A stretch of 64,000 bases of DNA from Atherix ibis (taxonomy: Eukaryota > Arthropoda > Insecta > Diptera > Athericidae): the NCBI GenBank assembly GCA_958298945.1, contig OY282608.1, positions 76,246,806-76,310,805 of the forward strand. The letters run 5' to 3'. How positions within the stretch are numbered: position 1 is the stretch's first letter; each line of letters begins with the position of its first letter. Below the pieces are notes generated by a model that saw nothing but the letters and a program-made list of their open reading frames with translations, was not told the origin of the DNA and ran no database searches. Position numbers and translations under genes: made by a program. Below are positions 24,584 to 35,300 of the stretch, one piece after another.

Positions 24584-27500
24584 GTTGGTTTGTTCGTTTG
24601 TTGGTTTGTTCGTTTGTTCGCTTGTTGGTTTGTTTGCTTGTTGGTTCGTTAGTTTGTTGGTTTGTTTGTTTGTTGGTTTATTCGTTTGTTGGTTTTTTGG
24701 ATTGTTGGCTGGTTGGTTTATTAGTTTGTTCGTTTGTTGGTTTGTTCATTTGTTCGCTTGCTGGTTTGTTGGCTTGTTGGTTCGTTGGTTTGTTGGTTTG
24801 TTTGTTTGTTGGTTTGTTGGTTTGTTGATTTGTTGGTTTGTTGGTTTGTTGGTTTGTTGGTTTGTTAATTTGTTGGTTTGTTTGCTTGTTGGTTTGTTCG
24901 TTTGTTGGCTTGTTGGTTTATTGGTTTGTTTGTTTGTTGGTTTGTTCGTTTGTTGTTTTTTTGGTTTGTCGGCTGGTTGGCTTGTTGGTTTGTTGGTTTG
25001 TTGGCTTGTTGGCTTGTTGGTTTGTTGGTTTGTTGGTTTGTTGGTTTGTTGGTTTGTTGGTTTGTTGGTTTGTTGGTTTTTTGGTTTGTTGGTTTGTTGG
25101 TTTGTTGGTTTGTTGGTTTGTTGGTTTGTTCTTTTTTTGGCTTGTTGGTTTGTTGGCTTGTTGGCTTTTTGGTCTGTTGGTTTGTTTGTTTGTTGGTTTG
25201 TTGGTTTGTTGGTTTATTTGTTTGTTGGTTTGTTGGTTTTTGTTGGTTTGTTGGTTTGTTTGTTTGTTTGTTTGTTGGCTTGTTGGTTTGTTGGCTTGTT
25301 TGCTTGTTGGCATGTTGGTTTGTCGGTTTGTTGGTTTGTTGGTTTGTTGGTTCGTTGGTTTGTTGATTTGTTGGTTTGTTGGTTTTTTGGTTCGTTGGTT
25401 TGTTGGTTTGTTGGTTTGTTAGTTAGTTGGTTTGTTCGTTTGTTGGCTTGTTGGCTTGTTGGTTTGTTGGTTCGTTGGTTTGTTTGTTTGTTGGTTCGTT
25501 CGTTTGTTGTTTTTTTGGCTTGTTGGCTTGTTGGCTTGTTGGTTTGTTGGTTTGTTGGCTTGTTGGTTTGTTGGTTTGTTGGTTTGTTGGTTTGTTGGTT
25601 TGTTGGTTTGTTGGTTTGTTGGTTTGTTGGTTTGTGGGTTTGTTGGTTTGTTTGTTTGTTTGTTTGTTGGTTTGTTTGTTTGTTGGCTTGTTGGTTTATT
25701 GGTTTGTTTGTTTGTTGGTTTGTTGGTTTGTTCTTTTTTTGGCTTGTTGGTTTGTTGGCTTGTTGGCTTGTTGGTCTGTTGGTTTGTTAGTTTGTTGGTT
25801 TGTTGGTTTGTTGGTTTATTTGTTTGTTGGTTTGTTGGTTTTTGTTGGTTTGTTGGTTTGTTTGTTTGTTTGTTTGTTGGCTTGTTGGTTTGTTGGCTTG
25901 TTGGTTTGTTGGTTTGTTGGTTTGTTGGTTCGTTGGTTTGTTGGTTTGTTGGTTTGTTGGTTTGTTGGTTTGTTGGTTTGTTTGTTTGTTTGTTTGTTGG
26001 TTTGTTTGTTTGTTGGCTTGTTGGTTTATTGGTTTGTTTGTTTGTTGGTTTGTTGGTTTGTTCTTTTTTTGGCTTGTTGGTTTGTTGGCTTGTTGGCTTG
26101 TTGGTCTGTTGGTTTGTTAGTTTGTTGGTTTGTTGGTTTGTTGGTTTATTTGTTTGTTGGTTTGTTGGTTTTTGTTGGTTTGTTGGTTTGTTTGTTTGTT
26201 TGTTTGTTGGCTTGTTGGTTTGTTGGCTTGTTGGTTTGTTGGTTTGTTGGTTTGTTGGTTCGTTGGTTTGTCGGTTTGTTGGTTTGTTGGTTTGTTGGTT
26301 TGTTGGTTTGTTGGTTTGTTGGTTCGTTGTTTTATTTGTTTGTTGGGTTGTTGGCTTGTTGGTTTGTTGGTTTGCTGGTATGTTGGTTTGTTGGTTTGTT
26401 GGTTTGTTGGCTTGTTGGTTTGTTGGGTTGTTGGTTTGTTGGCTTGTTGGCTTGTTGGTTTGTAGGTTTGTTGGTTTGTTGGTTTGTTGGTTTGTTGGTT
26501 TGTTGGTTTGTTGGTTTGTTGGTTTATTGGTTTGTTGGCTTGTTGGTTTGTTGGCTTGTTGGCTTGTTGGTTTATTGTTTTGTTGGTTTGTTGATTTGTT
26601 GTTTTGGTGGCTTGTTGGCTTGTTGGTTTGTAGGTTTGTTGGTTTGTTGGTTTAATGGTTTGTTGGTTTGCTGGTTTGTTGGTTTGTTGGTTTGTTGGTT
26701 TGTTGGTTTGTTGGTTTGTTGGTTTGTTGGTTTGTTGGTTTGTTGGTTTGTTGGTTTGTTGGTTTGTTGGTTTGTTGGTTTGTTGGTTTGTTGGTTTGTT
26801 GGTTTGTTGGTTTGTTCGTTTGTTTGTTTGTTGGTTTTTTCGTTTGTTGGCTTGTTGGTTTGTGGCTTGTTGGCTTGTTTGCTTGTTTGTTTGTTGGTTT
26901 GTTGGTTTGTTCTTTTTTTGGCTTGTTGGTTTGTTGGCTTGTTGGCTTGTTTATCTCTTGGTTTGTTTGTTTGTTGGTTTGTTGGTTTGTTGGTTTATTT
27001 GTTTGTTGGTTTGTTGGTTTTTGTTTGTTTGTTGGTTTGTTTGTTTGTTTGTTTGTTGGCTTGTTGGTTTGTTGGCTTGTTGGTTTGTTGGTTTGTTGGT
27101 TTGTTGGTTCGTTGGTTTGTCGGTTTGTTGGTTTGTTGGTTCGTTGGTTTGTTGGTTTGTTGGTTTGTTAGTTAGTTGGTTTGTTCGTTTGTTGGCTTGT
27201 TGGCTTGTTGGTTTGTTGGTTTGTTGGTTTGTTGGTTTGTTGGTTTGTTGGTTTGTTGGTTTGTTGGTTTGTTGGTTTGTTGGTTCGTTGTTTTATTTGT
27301 TTGTTGGGTTGTTGGCTTGTTGGTTTGTTGGTTTGCTGGTAAGTTGGTTTGTTGGTTTGTTGGTTTGTTGGTTTGTTGGCTTGTTGGTTTGTTGGGTTGT
27401 TGGTTTGTTGGCTTGTTGGCTTGTTGGTTTGTAGGTTTGTTGGTTTGTTGGTTTGTTGGTTTGTTGGTTTGTTGGTTTGTTGGTTTGTTGGTTTATTGGT

Positions 27501-28830
27501 TTGTTGGCTTGTTGGTTTGTTGGCTTGTTGGCTTGTTGGTTTGTTGTTTTGTTGGTTTGTTGATTTGTTGTTTTGTTGGCTTGTTGGCTTGTTGGTTTGT
27601 AGGTTTGTTGATTTGTTAGTTTAATGGTTTGTTGGTTTGCTGGTTTGTTGGTTTGTTGGTTTGTTGGTTTGTTGGTTTGTTGGTTTGTTGGTTTGTTGGT
27701 TTGTTGGTTTGTTGGTTTGTTGGTTTGTTGGTTTGTTGGTTTGTTGGTTTGTTGGTTTGTTGGTTTGTTCGTTTGTTTGTTTGTTGGTTTTTTCGTTTGT
27801 TGGCTTGTTGGTTTGTGGCTTGTTGGCTTGTTTGCTTGTTGGTTTGTTAGTTTGTTTGCTTGTTGGTTTGTTGGTTTGTTGGTTTGTTGGTTTGTTGGTT
27901 TGTTGGTTTATTGGTTTGTTGGCTTGTTGGTTTGTTGGCTTGTTGGCTTGTTGGTTTGTTGTTTTGTTGGTTTGTTGGTTTTTTGGGTTGTTGGTTTGTT
28001 GGTTTGTTGGTTTGTTGGTTTGTTTGTTTGTTGCTTTGTTCGTTTGTTGGCTTGTTGGTTTGTTGGCTTGTTGGCTTGTTGGTTCGTTGACTTGTTTGTT
28101 TGTTGGTTTATTTGTTTGTTGGTTTGTTGGGTTGTTGGTTTATTTGTTTGTTGGTTTGTTGGCTTGTTGGTTTGTTGGTTTGTTGGTTTGTTGGTTTGTT
28201 GGTTTGTTGGTTTGTAGGTTTGTTGGTTTGTTGCTTTATTTGTTTGTTGGTTTGTTGGCTTGTTGATTTGTTGGCTTGTTGGCTCGTTGGTTTGTTGGTT
28301 TATTGGTTTGTTGGATTGTTAGTTTGTTGGTTTGTTGGTTTGTTGGTTTGTTGGTTTGTTGGTTTGGTGGTTTATTCGTTTGTTGGTTTATTTGTTTGTT
28401 GGTTTGTTGGTTTTTGTTGGTTTGTTGGTTTGTTTGTTTGTTGGCTTGTTGGCTTGATATTTTGTTGGTTTGTTGGCTTGTTGGTTTGTTGGTTTGTTTG
28501 TTTGTTGGTTTATTTGTTTGTTGGTTTGTTGGGTTGTTGGATTATTTGTTTGTTGGTTTGTTGGCTTGTGCTTTGTTGGTTTGTTGGTTTGTTGGTTTGT
28601 TGGTTTATTTATTTTTTGATTTGTTGGCTTGTTGGTTTGTTGGCTTGTTGGCTTGTTGGTTTGTTGGTTTATTGGTTTGTTGGTTTGTTGGTTTGTTGTT
28701 TTGTTGGTTTGTTGGTTTGTTGGTTTGTTGGTTTATTGGTTTGTTGGTTTGTTGGTTTGTTGGTTTGTTGGTTTGTTTGATTGTTGGTTTGTTGGCTTAT
28801 TGGTTTGTTGGTTTGTTGGTTTGTTGGTTT
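24584..28830. repeat. HOR block C, copy 2
   Basis: This is the second head-to-tail copy of the roughly 4.4-kb unit. It repeats the T-tract variant at 25131, 25733, 26063 and 26912, and the TTTATCTCTTGG landmark at 26951. It differs from copy 1 by scattered substitutions and whole-octamer indels. Its last third is duplicated again downstream with a 2146-bp period. No gene is seen. Confidence 0.83.
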
Positions 28831-29026
28831 GTTGGTTTGTTGGTTTGTTGGTTTGTTGGTTTGTAGGGTTGTTGGTTTATTTGTTTGTTGGTTTGTTGGT
28901 TTGTTGGCTTGTTGGTTTGTTGGTTTGTTGGTTTGTTGGTTTGTTGGTTTGTTGGTTTGTTGGTTTGTTGGTTTATTTGTTTGTTGGTTTGTTGGCTTGT
29001 TGGGTTGTTGGCTTGTTGGTTTGTTG
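26918..29026. repeat. 2146-bp tandem duplication, copy 1
   Basis: This stretch recurs at 29064-31172. The CTCTTGG landmark at 26955 recurs at 29101 (offset 2146), and the TGGGTTGTTGG landmark at 29001 recurs at 31147 (2146). Between them the offset is 2138 for a time, from a one-octamer indel that is compensated later. The left edge is sharp: 26917 is T in the T-tract while 29063 is G. The duplication is nested in block C copy 2 and runs past its end. The 37 bp at 29027-29063 belong to the period but do not match. Confidence 0.88.
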
Positions 29027-29063
29027 GTTTGTTGGTTTGTTGGTTTGTTGGTTTATTTGTTTG

Positions 29064-31172
29064 TTGGCTTGTTGGTTTGTTGGCTTGTTGGCTTGTTTAT
29101 CTCTTGGTTTGTTTGTTTGTTGGTTTGTTGGTTTGTTGGTTTATTTGTTTGTTGGTTTGTTGGTTTTTGTTTGTTTGTTGGTTTGTTTGTTTGTTTGTTT
29201 GTTGGCTTGTTGGTTTGTTGGCTTGTTGGTTTGTTGGTTTGTTGGTTTGTTGGTTCGTTGGTTTGTCGGTTTGTTGGTTTGTTGGTTCGTTGGTTTGTTG
29301 GTTTGTTGGTTTGTTAGTTAGTTGGTTTGTTCGTTTGTTGGCTTGTTGGCTTGTTGGTTTGTTGGTTTGTTGGTTTGTTGGTTTGTTGGTTTGTTGGTTT
29401 GTTGGTTTGTTGGTTTGTTGGTTTGTTGGTTCGTTGTTTTATTTGTTTGTTGGGTTGTTGGCTTGTTGGTTTGTTGGTTTGCTGGTAAGTTGGTTTGTTG
29501 GTTTGTTGGTTTGTTGGTTTGTTGGCTTGTTGGTTTGTTGGGTTGTTGGTTTGTTGGCTTGTTGGCTTGTTGGTTTGTAGGTTTGTTGGTTTGTTGGTTT
29601 GTTGGTTTGTTGGTTTGTTGGTTTGTTGGTTTGTTGGTTTATTGGTTTGTTGGCTTGTTGGTTTGTTGGCTTGTTGGCTTGTTGGTTTGTTGTTTTGTTG
29701 GTTTGTTGATTTGTTGTTTTGTTGGCTTGTTGGCTTGTTGGTTTGTAGGTTTGTTGATTTGTTAGTTTAATGGTTTGTTGGTTTGCTGGTTTGTTGGTTT
29801 GTTGGTTTGTTGGTTTGTTGGTTTGTTGGTTTGTTGGTTTGTTGGTTTGTTGGTTTGTTGGTTTGTTGGTTTGTTGGTTTGTTGGTTTGTTGGTTTGTTG
29901 GTTTGTTGGTTTGTTCGTTTGTTTGTTTGTTGGTTTTTTCGTTTGTTGGCTTGTTGGTTTGTGGCTTGTTGGCTTGTTTGCTTGTTGGTTTGTTAGTTTG
30001 TTTGCTTGTTGGTTTGTTGGTTTGTTGGTTTGTTGGTTTGTTGGTTTGTTGGTTTATTGGTTTGTTGGCTTGTTGGTTTGTTGGCTTGTTGGCTTGTTGG
30101 TTTGTTGTTTTGTTGGTTTGTTGGTTTTTTGGGTTGTTGGTTTGTTGGTTTGTTGGTTTGTTTGTTTGTTGCTTTGTTCGTTTGTTGGCTTGTTGGTTTG
30201 TTGGCTTGTTGGCTTGTTGGTTCGTTGACTTGTTTGTTTGTTGGTTTATTTGTTTGTTGGTTTGTTGGGTTGTTGGTTTATTTGTTTGTTGGTTTGTTGG
30301 CTTGTTGGTTTGTTGGTTTGTTGGTTTGTTGGTTTGTTGGTTTGTTGGTTTGTAGGTTTGTTGGTTTGTTGCTTTATTTGTTTGTTGGTTTGTTGGCTTG
30401 TTGATTTGTTGGCTTGTTGGCTCGTTGGTTTGTTGGTTTATTGGTTTGTTGGATTGTTAGTTTGTTGGTTTGTTGGTTTGTTGGTTTGTTGGTTTGTTGG
30501 TTTGGTGGTTTATTCGTTTGTTGGTTTATTTGTTTGTTGGTTTGTTGGTTTTTGTTGGTTTGTTGGTTTGTTTGTTTGTTGGCTTGTTGGCTTGATATTT
30601 TGTTGGTTTGTTGGCTTGTTGGTTTGTTGGTTTGTTTGTTTGTTGGTTTATTTGTTTGTTGGTTTGTTGGGTTGTTGGATTATTTGTTTGTTGGTTTGTT
30701 GGCTTGTGCTTTGTTGGTTTGTTGGTTTGTTGGTTTGTTGGTTTATTTGTTTTTTGATTTGTTGGCTTGTTTGTTTGTTGGCTTGTTGGCTTGTTGGTTT
30801 GTTGGTTTATTGGTTTGTTGGTTTGTTGGTTTGTTGTTTTGTTGGTTTGTTGGTTTGTTGGTTTGTTGGTTTATTGGTTTGTTGGTTTGTTGGTTTGTTG
30901 GTTTGTTGGTTTGTTTGATTGTTGGTTTGTTGGCTTATTGGTTTGTTGGTTTGTTGGTTTGTTGGTTTGTTGGTTTGTTGGTTTGTTGGTTTGTTGGTTT
31001 GTAGGGTTGTTGGTTTATTTGTTTGTTGGTTTGTTGGTTTGTTGGCTTGTTGGTTTGTTGGTTTGTTGGTTTGTTGGTTTGTTGGTTTGTTGGTTTGTTG
31101 GTTTGTTGGTTTGTTGGTTTATTTGTTTGTTGGTTTGTTGGCTTGTTGGGTTGTTGGCTTGTTGGTTTGTTG
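29064..31172. repeat. 2146-bp tandem duplication, copy 2
   Basis: This is the second copy of 26918-29026. It ends at 31172, where 31173 is A (TTGATTTATTGG) against G at 29027. The high identity to copy 1 compared with the lower identity between the 4.4-kb copies suggests this event came after the block C duplication. No gene is seen. Confidence 0.88.
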
Positions 31173-31280
31173 ATTTATTGGTTTGTTGGTTTGTTGGTTT
31201 GTTGGTTTGTTGGTTTGTTGGTTTGTTGGTTTGTTGGTTTGTTGGTTTGTTGGTTTGTTGGTTTGATGGTTTGTTTGATT

Positions 31281-31680
31281 GTTGGTTTGTTGGTTTGTTG
31301 GTTTGTTGGTTTGTTTGATTGTTGGTTTGTTGGTTTATTGGTTTGTTGGGTTGTTGGTTTGTTGGTTTGTTGGTTTGTTGGTTTGTTGGTTTGTTCGTTT
31401 GTTGGTTTGCTGGTTTATTGGTTTGTTGGGTTGTTGGTTTGTTAGTTTGTTGGTTTGTTGGTTTGTTTGTTTGTTGGTTTGTTGTTTTATTTGTTTGTTG
31501 GTTTGTTGGTTTGTTGGTTAGTTGGTTTGTTGGTTTATTGGCTTGTTGGTTTGTTGGTTTGTTGGTTTGTTGGTTTGTTGGTTTGTTGGTTTGTTGGTTT
31601 GTTGGTTTATTTGTTTGTTGGTTTGTTGGCTTGTTGGTTTGTTGGCTTGTTGGCTTGTTAGTTTGTTAGTTTATTGGTTT
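31281..31680. repeat. 400-bp tandem duplication, copy 1
   Basis: These 400 bp (exactly 50 octamers) are followed immediately by a second copy at 31681-32080. The two TTTGATTG variants, the TTGGGTTG variants and the TTGTTTTATTTG landmark all recur at +400. The one difference I saw is A at 31660 against G at 32060. The period being a multiple of 8 fits slippage or unequal exchange in register with the base unit. Confidence 0.92.
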
Positions 31681-32080
31681 GTTGGTTTGTTGGTTTGTTG
31701 GTTTGTTGGTTTGTTTGATTGTTGGTTTGTTGGTTTATTGGTTTGTTGGGTTGTTGGTTTGTTGGTTTGTTGGTTTGTTGGTTTGTTGGTTTGTTCGTTT
31801 GTTGGTTTGCTGGTTTATTGGTTTGTTGGGTTGTTGGTTTGTTAGTTTGTTGGTTTGTTGGTTTGTTTGTTTGTTGGTTTGTTGTTTTATTTGTTTGTTG
31901 GTTTGTTGGTTTGTTGGTTAGTTGGTTTGTTGGTTTATTGGCTTGTTGGTTTGTTGGTTTGTTGGTTTGTTGGTTTGTTGGTTTGTTGGTTTGTTGGTTT
32001 GTTGGTTTATTTGTTTGTTGGTTTGTTGGCTTGTTGGTTTGTTGGCTTGTTGGCTTGTTGGTTTGTTAGTTTATTGGTTT
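31681..32080. repeat. 400-bp tandem duplication, copy 2
   Basis: This is the second 50-octamer copy, directly abutting the first. From 32081 on a long run of canonical octamers begins, including one TTTGGTTTGTT phase slip near 32190. The similarity to the 400-bp unit is lost by about 32113. Confidence 0.9.
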
Positions 32081-32819
32081 GTTGGTTTGTTGGTTTGTTG
32101 GTTTGTTGGTTTGTTGGTTTGTTGGTTTGTTGGTTTGTTGGTTTGTTGGTTTGTTGGTTTGTTGGTTTGTTGGTTTGTTGGTTTGTTGGTTTGGTTTGTT
32201 GGTTTGTTGGTTTGTTGGTTTGTTTGATTGTTGGTTTGTTGGTTTATTGGTTTGTTGGTTTGTTGGTTTGTTGGTTTGTTGGTTTGTTGGTTTGTTGGTT
32301 TGTTCGTTTGTTGGTTTGTTCGTTTTTTGATTTGTTGGTTTGTTCGTTTGTTGGTTTGCTGGTTTATTGTTTTGTTGGTTTGTTGGTTTGTTTGTTTGTT
32401 GGTTTGTTCGTTTGTTGGCTTGTTGGTTTGTTGGATTGTTGGTTTGTTGGTTTGTTGGTTTGTTGGTTTGTTGGTTTGGTGGTTTGTTGAATTGTTCGTT
32501 TGTTGGTTTGTTCGTTTGCTGGTTTGTTGGTTTGTTTGTTTGTTGGTTTGTTCGTTTGTTAGCTTGTTGGTTTATTGGTTTGTTGGTTTGTTGGTTTGTT
32601 GGTTTGTTGGTTTGTTGGTTTGTTGGTTTGTTGGTTTGTTGGTTTGTTCGTTTGTTGGTTTGTTCGTTTTTTGATTTGTTGGTTTGTTCGTTTGTTGGCT
32701 TGTTGGCTTGTTGGTTTGTTGGTTTGTTGGCTTGTTGGTTTGTTGGTTTGTTGGTTTGTTGGTTTGTTGGTTTGTTGGTTTGTTGGTTTGTTGGTTTGTT
32801 GGTTTGTTGGTTTGTTAGT
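32081..32819. repeat. Transitional octamer tract between the 400-bp pair and diverged block C
   Basis: This tract opens with canonical octamers and then carries clustered GTTTGTTC and TTTTTTGATT variants. The run TTCGTTTTTTGATTTG appears near 32312 and again near 32667, which suggests a local duplication of roughly 355 bp. I saw no other long-range match and no gene. Confidence 0.6.
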
Positions 32820-35300
32820 TTGTTGGTTTGTTTGTTTGTTGGTTTGTTCGTTTGTTGGCTTGTTGGTTTATTGGTTTGTTTGTTTGTTGGGTTGTTGGTT
32901 TGTTCTTTTTTTGGCTTGTGGGTTTGTTGGCTTGTTGGTTTTTTGGTCTGTTGGTTTGTTTGTTTGTTGGTTTGTTGGTTTGTTGGTTTATTTGTTTGTT
33001 GGTTTGTTGGTTTTTGTTGGTTTGTTGGTTTGTTTGTTTGTCTGTTTGTGTGCTTGTTGGTTTGTTGGCTTGTTGGCTTGTTGGCATGTTGGTTTGTTGG
33101 TTTGTTGGTTTGTTGGTTCGTTGGTTTGTTGATTTGTTGGTTTGTTAATTTGTTGGTTCGTTGGTTTGTTGGTTTGTTGGTTTGTTAGTTAGTTGGTTTG
33201 TTCATTTGTTGGCTTGTTGGCTTGTTGGTTTGTTGGTTCGTTGGTTTATTGGTTTGTTCGGTTGTTTGTTTGTTCGTTTGTTCGCTCGTTGGTTTGTTGG
33301 CTTGTTGGTTCATTGGTTTGTTGGTTTGTTTGTTTGTTGTTTCGTTCGTTTGTTGTTTTTATGGTTTGTTGGCTTGTTGGCTTGTTGGTTTGTTGGTTTG
33401 TTGGCTTGTTGGTTTGTTGGTTTGTTGGTTTGTTGGTTTGTTGGTTTGTTGGTTTGTTGGTTTGTTGGTTTGTTGGTTTGTTGGTTTGTTGGTTTGTTTG
33501 TTTGTTTGTTTGTTGGTTTGTTCGTTTGTTGGCTTGTTGGTTTATTGGTTTGTTTGTTTGTTGGTTTGTTGGTTTGTTCTTTTTTTGGCTTGTTGGTTTG
33601 TTGGCTTGTTGGCTTGTTGGTCTGTTGGTTTGTTTGTTTGTTGGTTTGTTGGTTTGTTGTTTTATTTGTTTGTTGGTTTGCTGGTTTTTGTTGGTTTGTT
33701 GGTTTGTTTGTTTGTTCGTTTGTTGGCTTGTTGGTTTGTTGGCTTGTTGGCTTGTTGGCATGTTTGTTTGTTGGTTTGTTGGTTTGTTGGTTTGTTGGCT
33801 TGTTGGCTTGTTGGTTTGTTGGTTCGTTGGTTTGTTGGTTTGTTGGTTTGTTGGTTTGTTGGTTTGTTGGTTTGTTGGTTTGTTGGTTTATTGGTTCGTT
33901 GTTTTATTTGTTTGTTGGGTTGTTGGCTTGTTGGTTTGTTGGTTTGCTGGTATGTTGGTTTGTTGGTTTGTTGGTTTGTTGGTTTGTTGGCTTGTTGGTT
34001 TGTTGGGTTGTTGGTTTGTTGGTTTGTTGGTTTGTTAGTTTGTTGGTTTGTTGTTTTGTTGGTTTGTTTATTTGTTGGTTTGTTGATTTGTTGGTTTGTT
34101 GGCTTGTTGGCTTGTTGGTTTCTAGGTTTGTTGGTTTGTTGGTTTAATGGTTTGTTGGTTTGCTGGTTTGTTGGTTTGTTGGTTTGTTGGTTTGTTGGTT
34201 TGTTGGTTTGTTGGTTTGTTGGTTTGTTGGTTTGTTGGTTTGTTGGTTTGTTGGTTTGTTGGTTTGTTGGTTTGTTCGTTTGTTTGGTTGTTGGTTTGTT
34301 CGTTTGTTGGCTTGTTGGTTTGTGGCTTGTTGGCTTGTTTGCTTGTTGGTTTGTTAGTTTGTTTGCTTGTTGGTTTGTTGGTTTGTTGGTTTGTTGGTTT
34401 GTTGTTTTGTTGGTTTATTGGTTTGTTGGCTTGTTGGTTTGTTGGCTTGTTGGCTTGTTGGTTTGTTGTTTTGTTGGTTTGTTGGTTTTTTGGGTTGTTG
34501 GTTTGTTGGTTTGTTGGTTTGTTGGTTTGTTTGTTTGTTGGTTTGTTCGTTTGTTGGCTTGTTGGTTTGTTGGCTTGTTGGCTTGTTGGTTCGTTGACTT
34601 GTTTGTTTGTTGGTTTATTTGTTTGTTGGTTTGTTGGTTTGTTGGGTTGTTGGTTTATTTGTTTGTTGGTTTGTTGGCTTGTTGGTTTGTTGGTTTGTTG
34701 GTTTGTTGGTTTGTTGGTTTGTAGGTTTGTTGGTTTGTTGCTTTATTTGTTTGTTGGTTTGTTGGCTTGTTGATTTGTTGGCTTGTTGGCTCGTTGGTTT
34801 GTTGGTTTATTGGTTTGTTGGATTGTTGGTTTGTTGGTTTGTTGGTTTGTTGGTTTGTTGGTTTGGTGGTTTGTTCATTTGTTGGTTTATTGGTTTGTTG
34901 GATTGTTGGTTTGTTGGTTTGTTGGTTTGTTGGTTTGTTGGGTTGTTGGATTATTTGTTTGTTGGTTTGTTGGCTTGTTGCTTTGTTGGTTTGTTGGTTT
35001 GTTGGTTTATTTGTTTTTTGATTTGTTGGCTTGTTGGATTGTTGGCTTGTTGGCTTGTTGGTTTGTTGGTTTATTGGTTTGTTGGTTTGTTGGTTTGTTG
35101 GTTTGTTGGTTTGTTGGTTTGTTGGTTTGTTTGATTGTTGGTTTGTTGGCTTATTGGTTTGTTGGTTTGTTGGTTTGTTGGTTTGTTGGTTTGTTGGTTT
35201 GTTGGTTTGTTGGTTTGTTGGGTTGTTGGTTTATTTGTTTGTTGGTTTGTTGGTTTGTTGGCTTGTTGGTTTGTTGGTTTGTTGGTTTGTTGGTTTGTTG
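32820..35300. repeat. HOR block C, diverged third copy
   Basis: The T-tract variant diagnostic of block C returns at 32905 and 33579. It is followed by the same succession of TTCG-rich and TTGGCATG variants as at 20.8-24.4 kb. The stretch from about 34147 follows 22264 and 26655 in variant order. Divergence from copies 1 and 2 is clearly greater than between them, and the TTTATCTCTTGG landmark is missing. No gene is seen. Confidence 0.72.

Noticed and set aside
33351..33366. TTGTTTTTATGGTTTG, a candidate start codon in a different sequence context
   Set aside because: It is a one-base variant of the TTGTTTTTTTGG tract found at the equivalent place in other block C copies, and the downstream frame is plain repeat.
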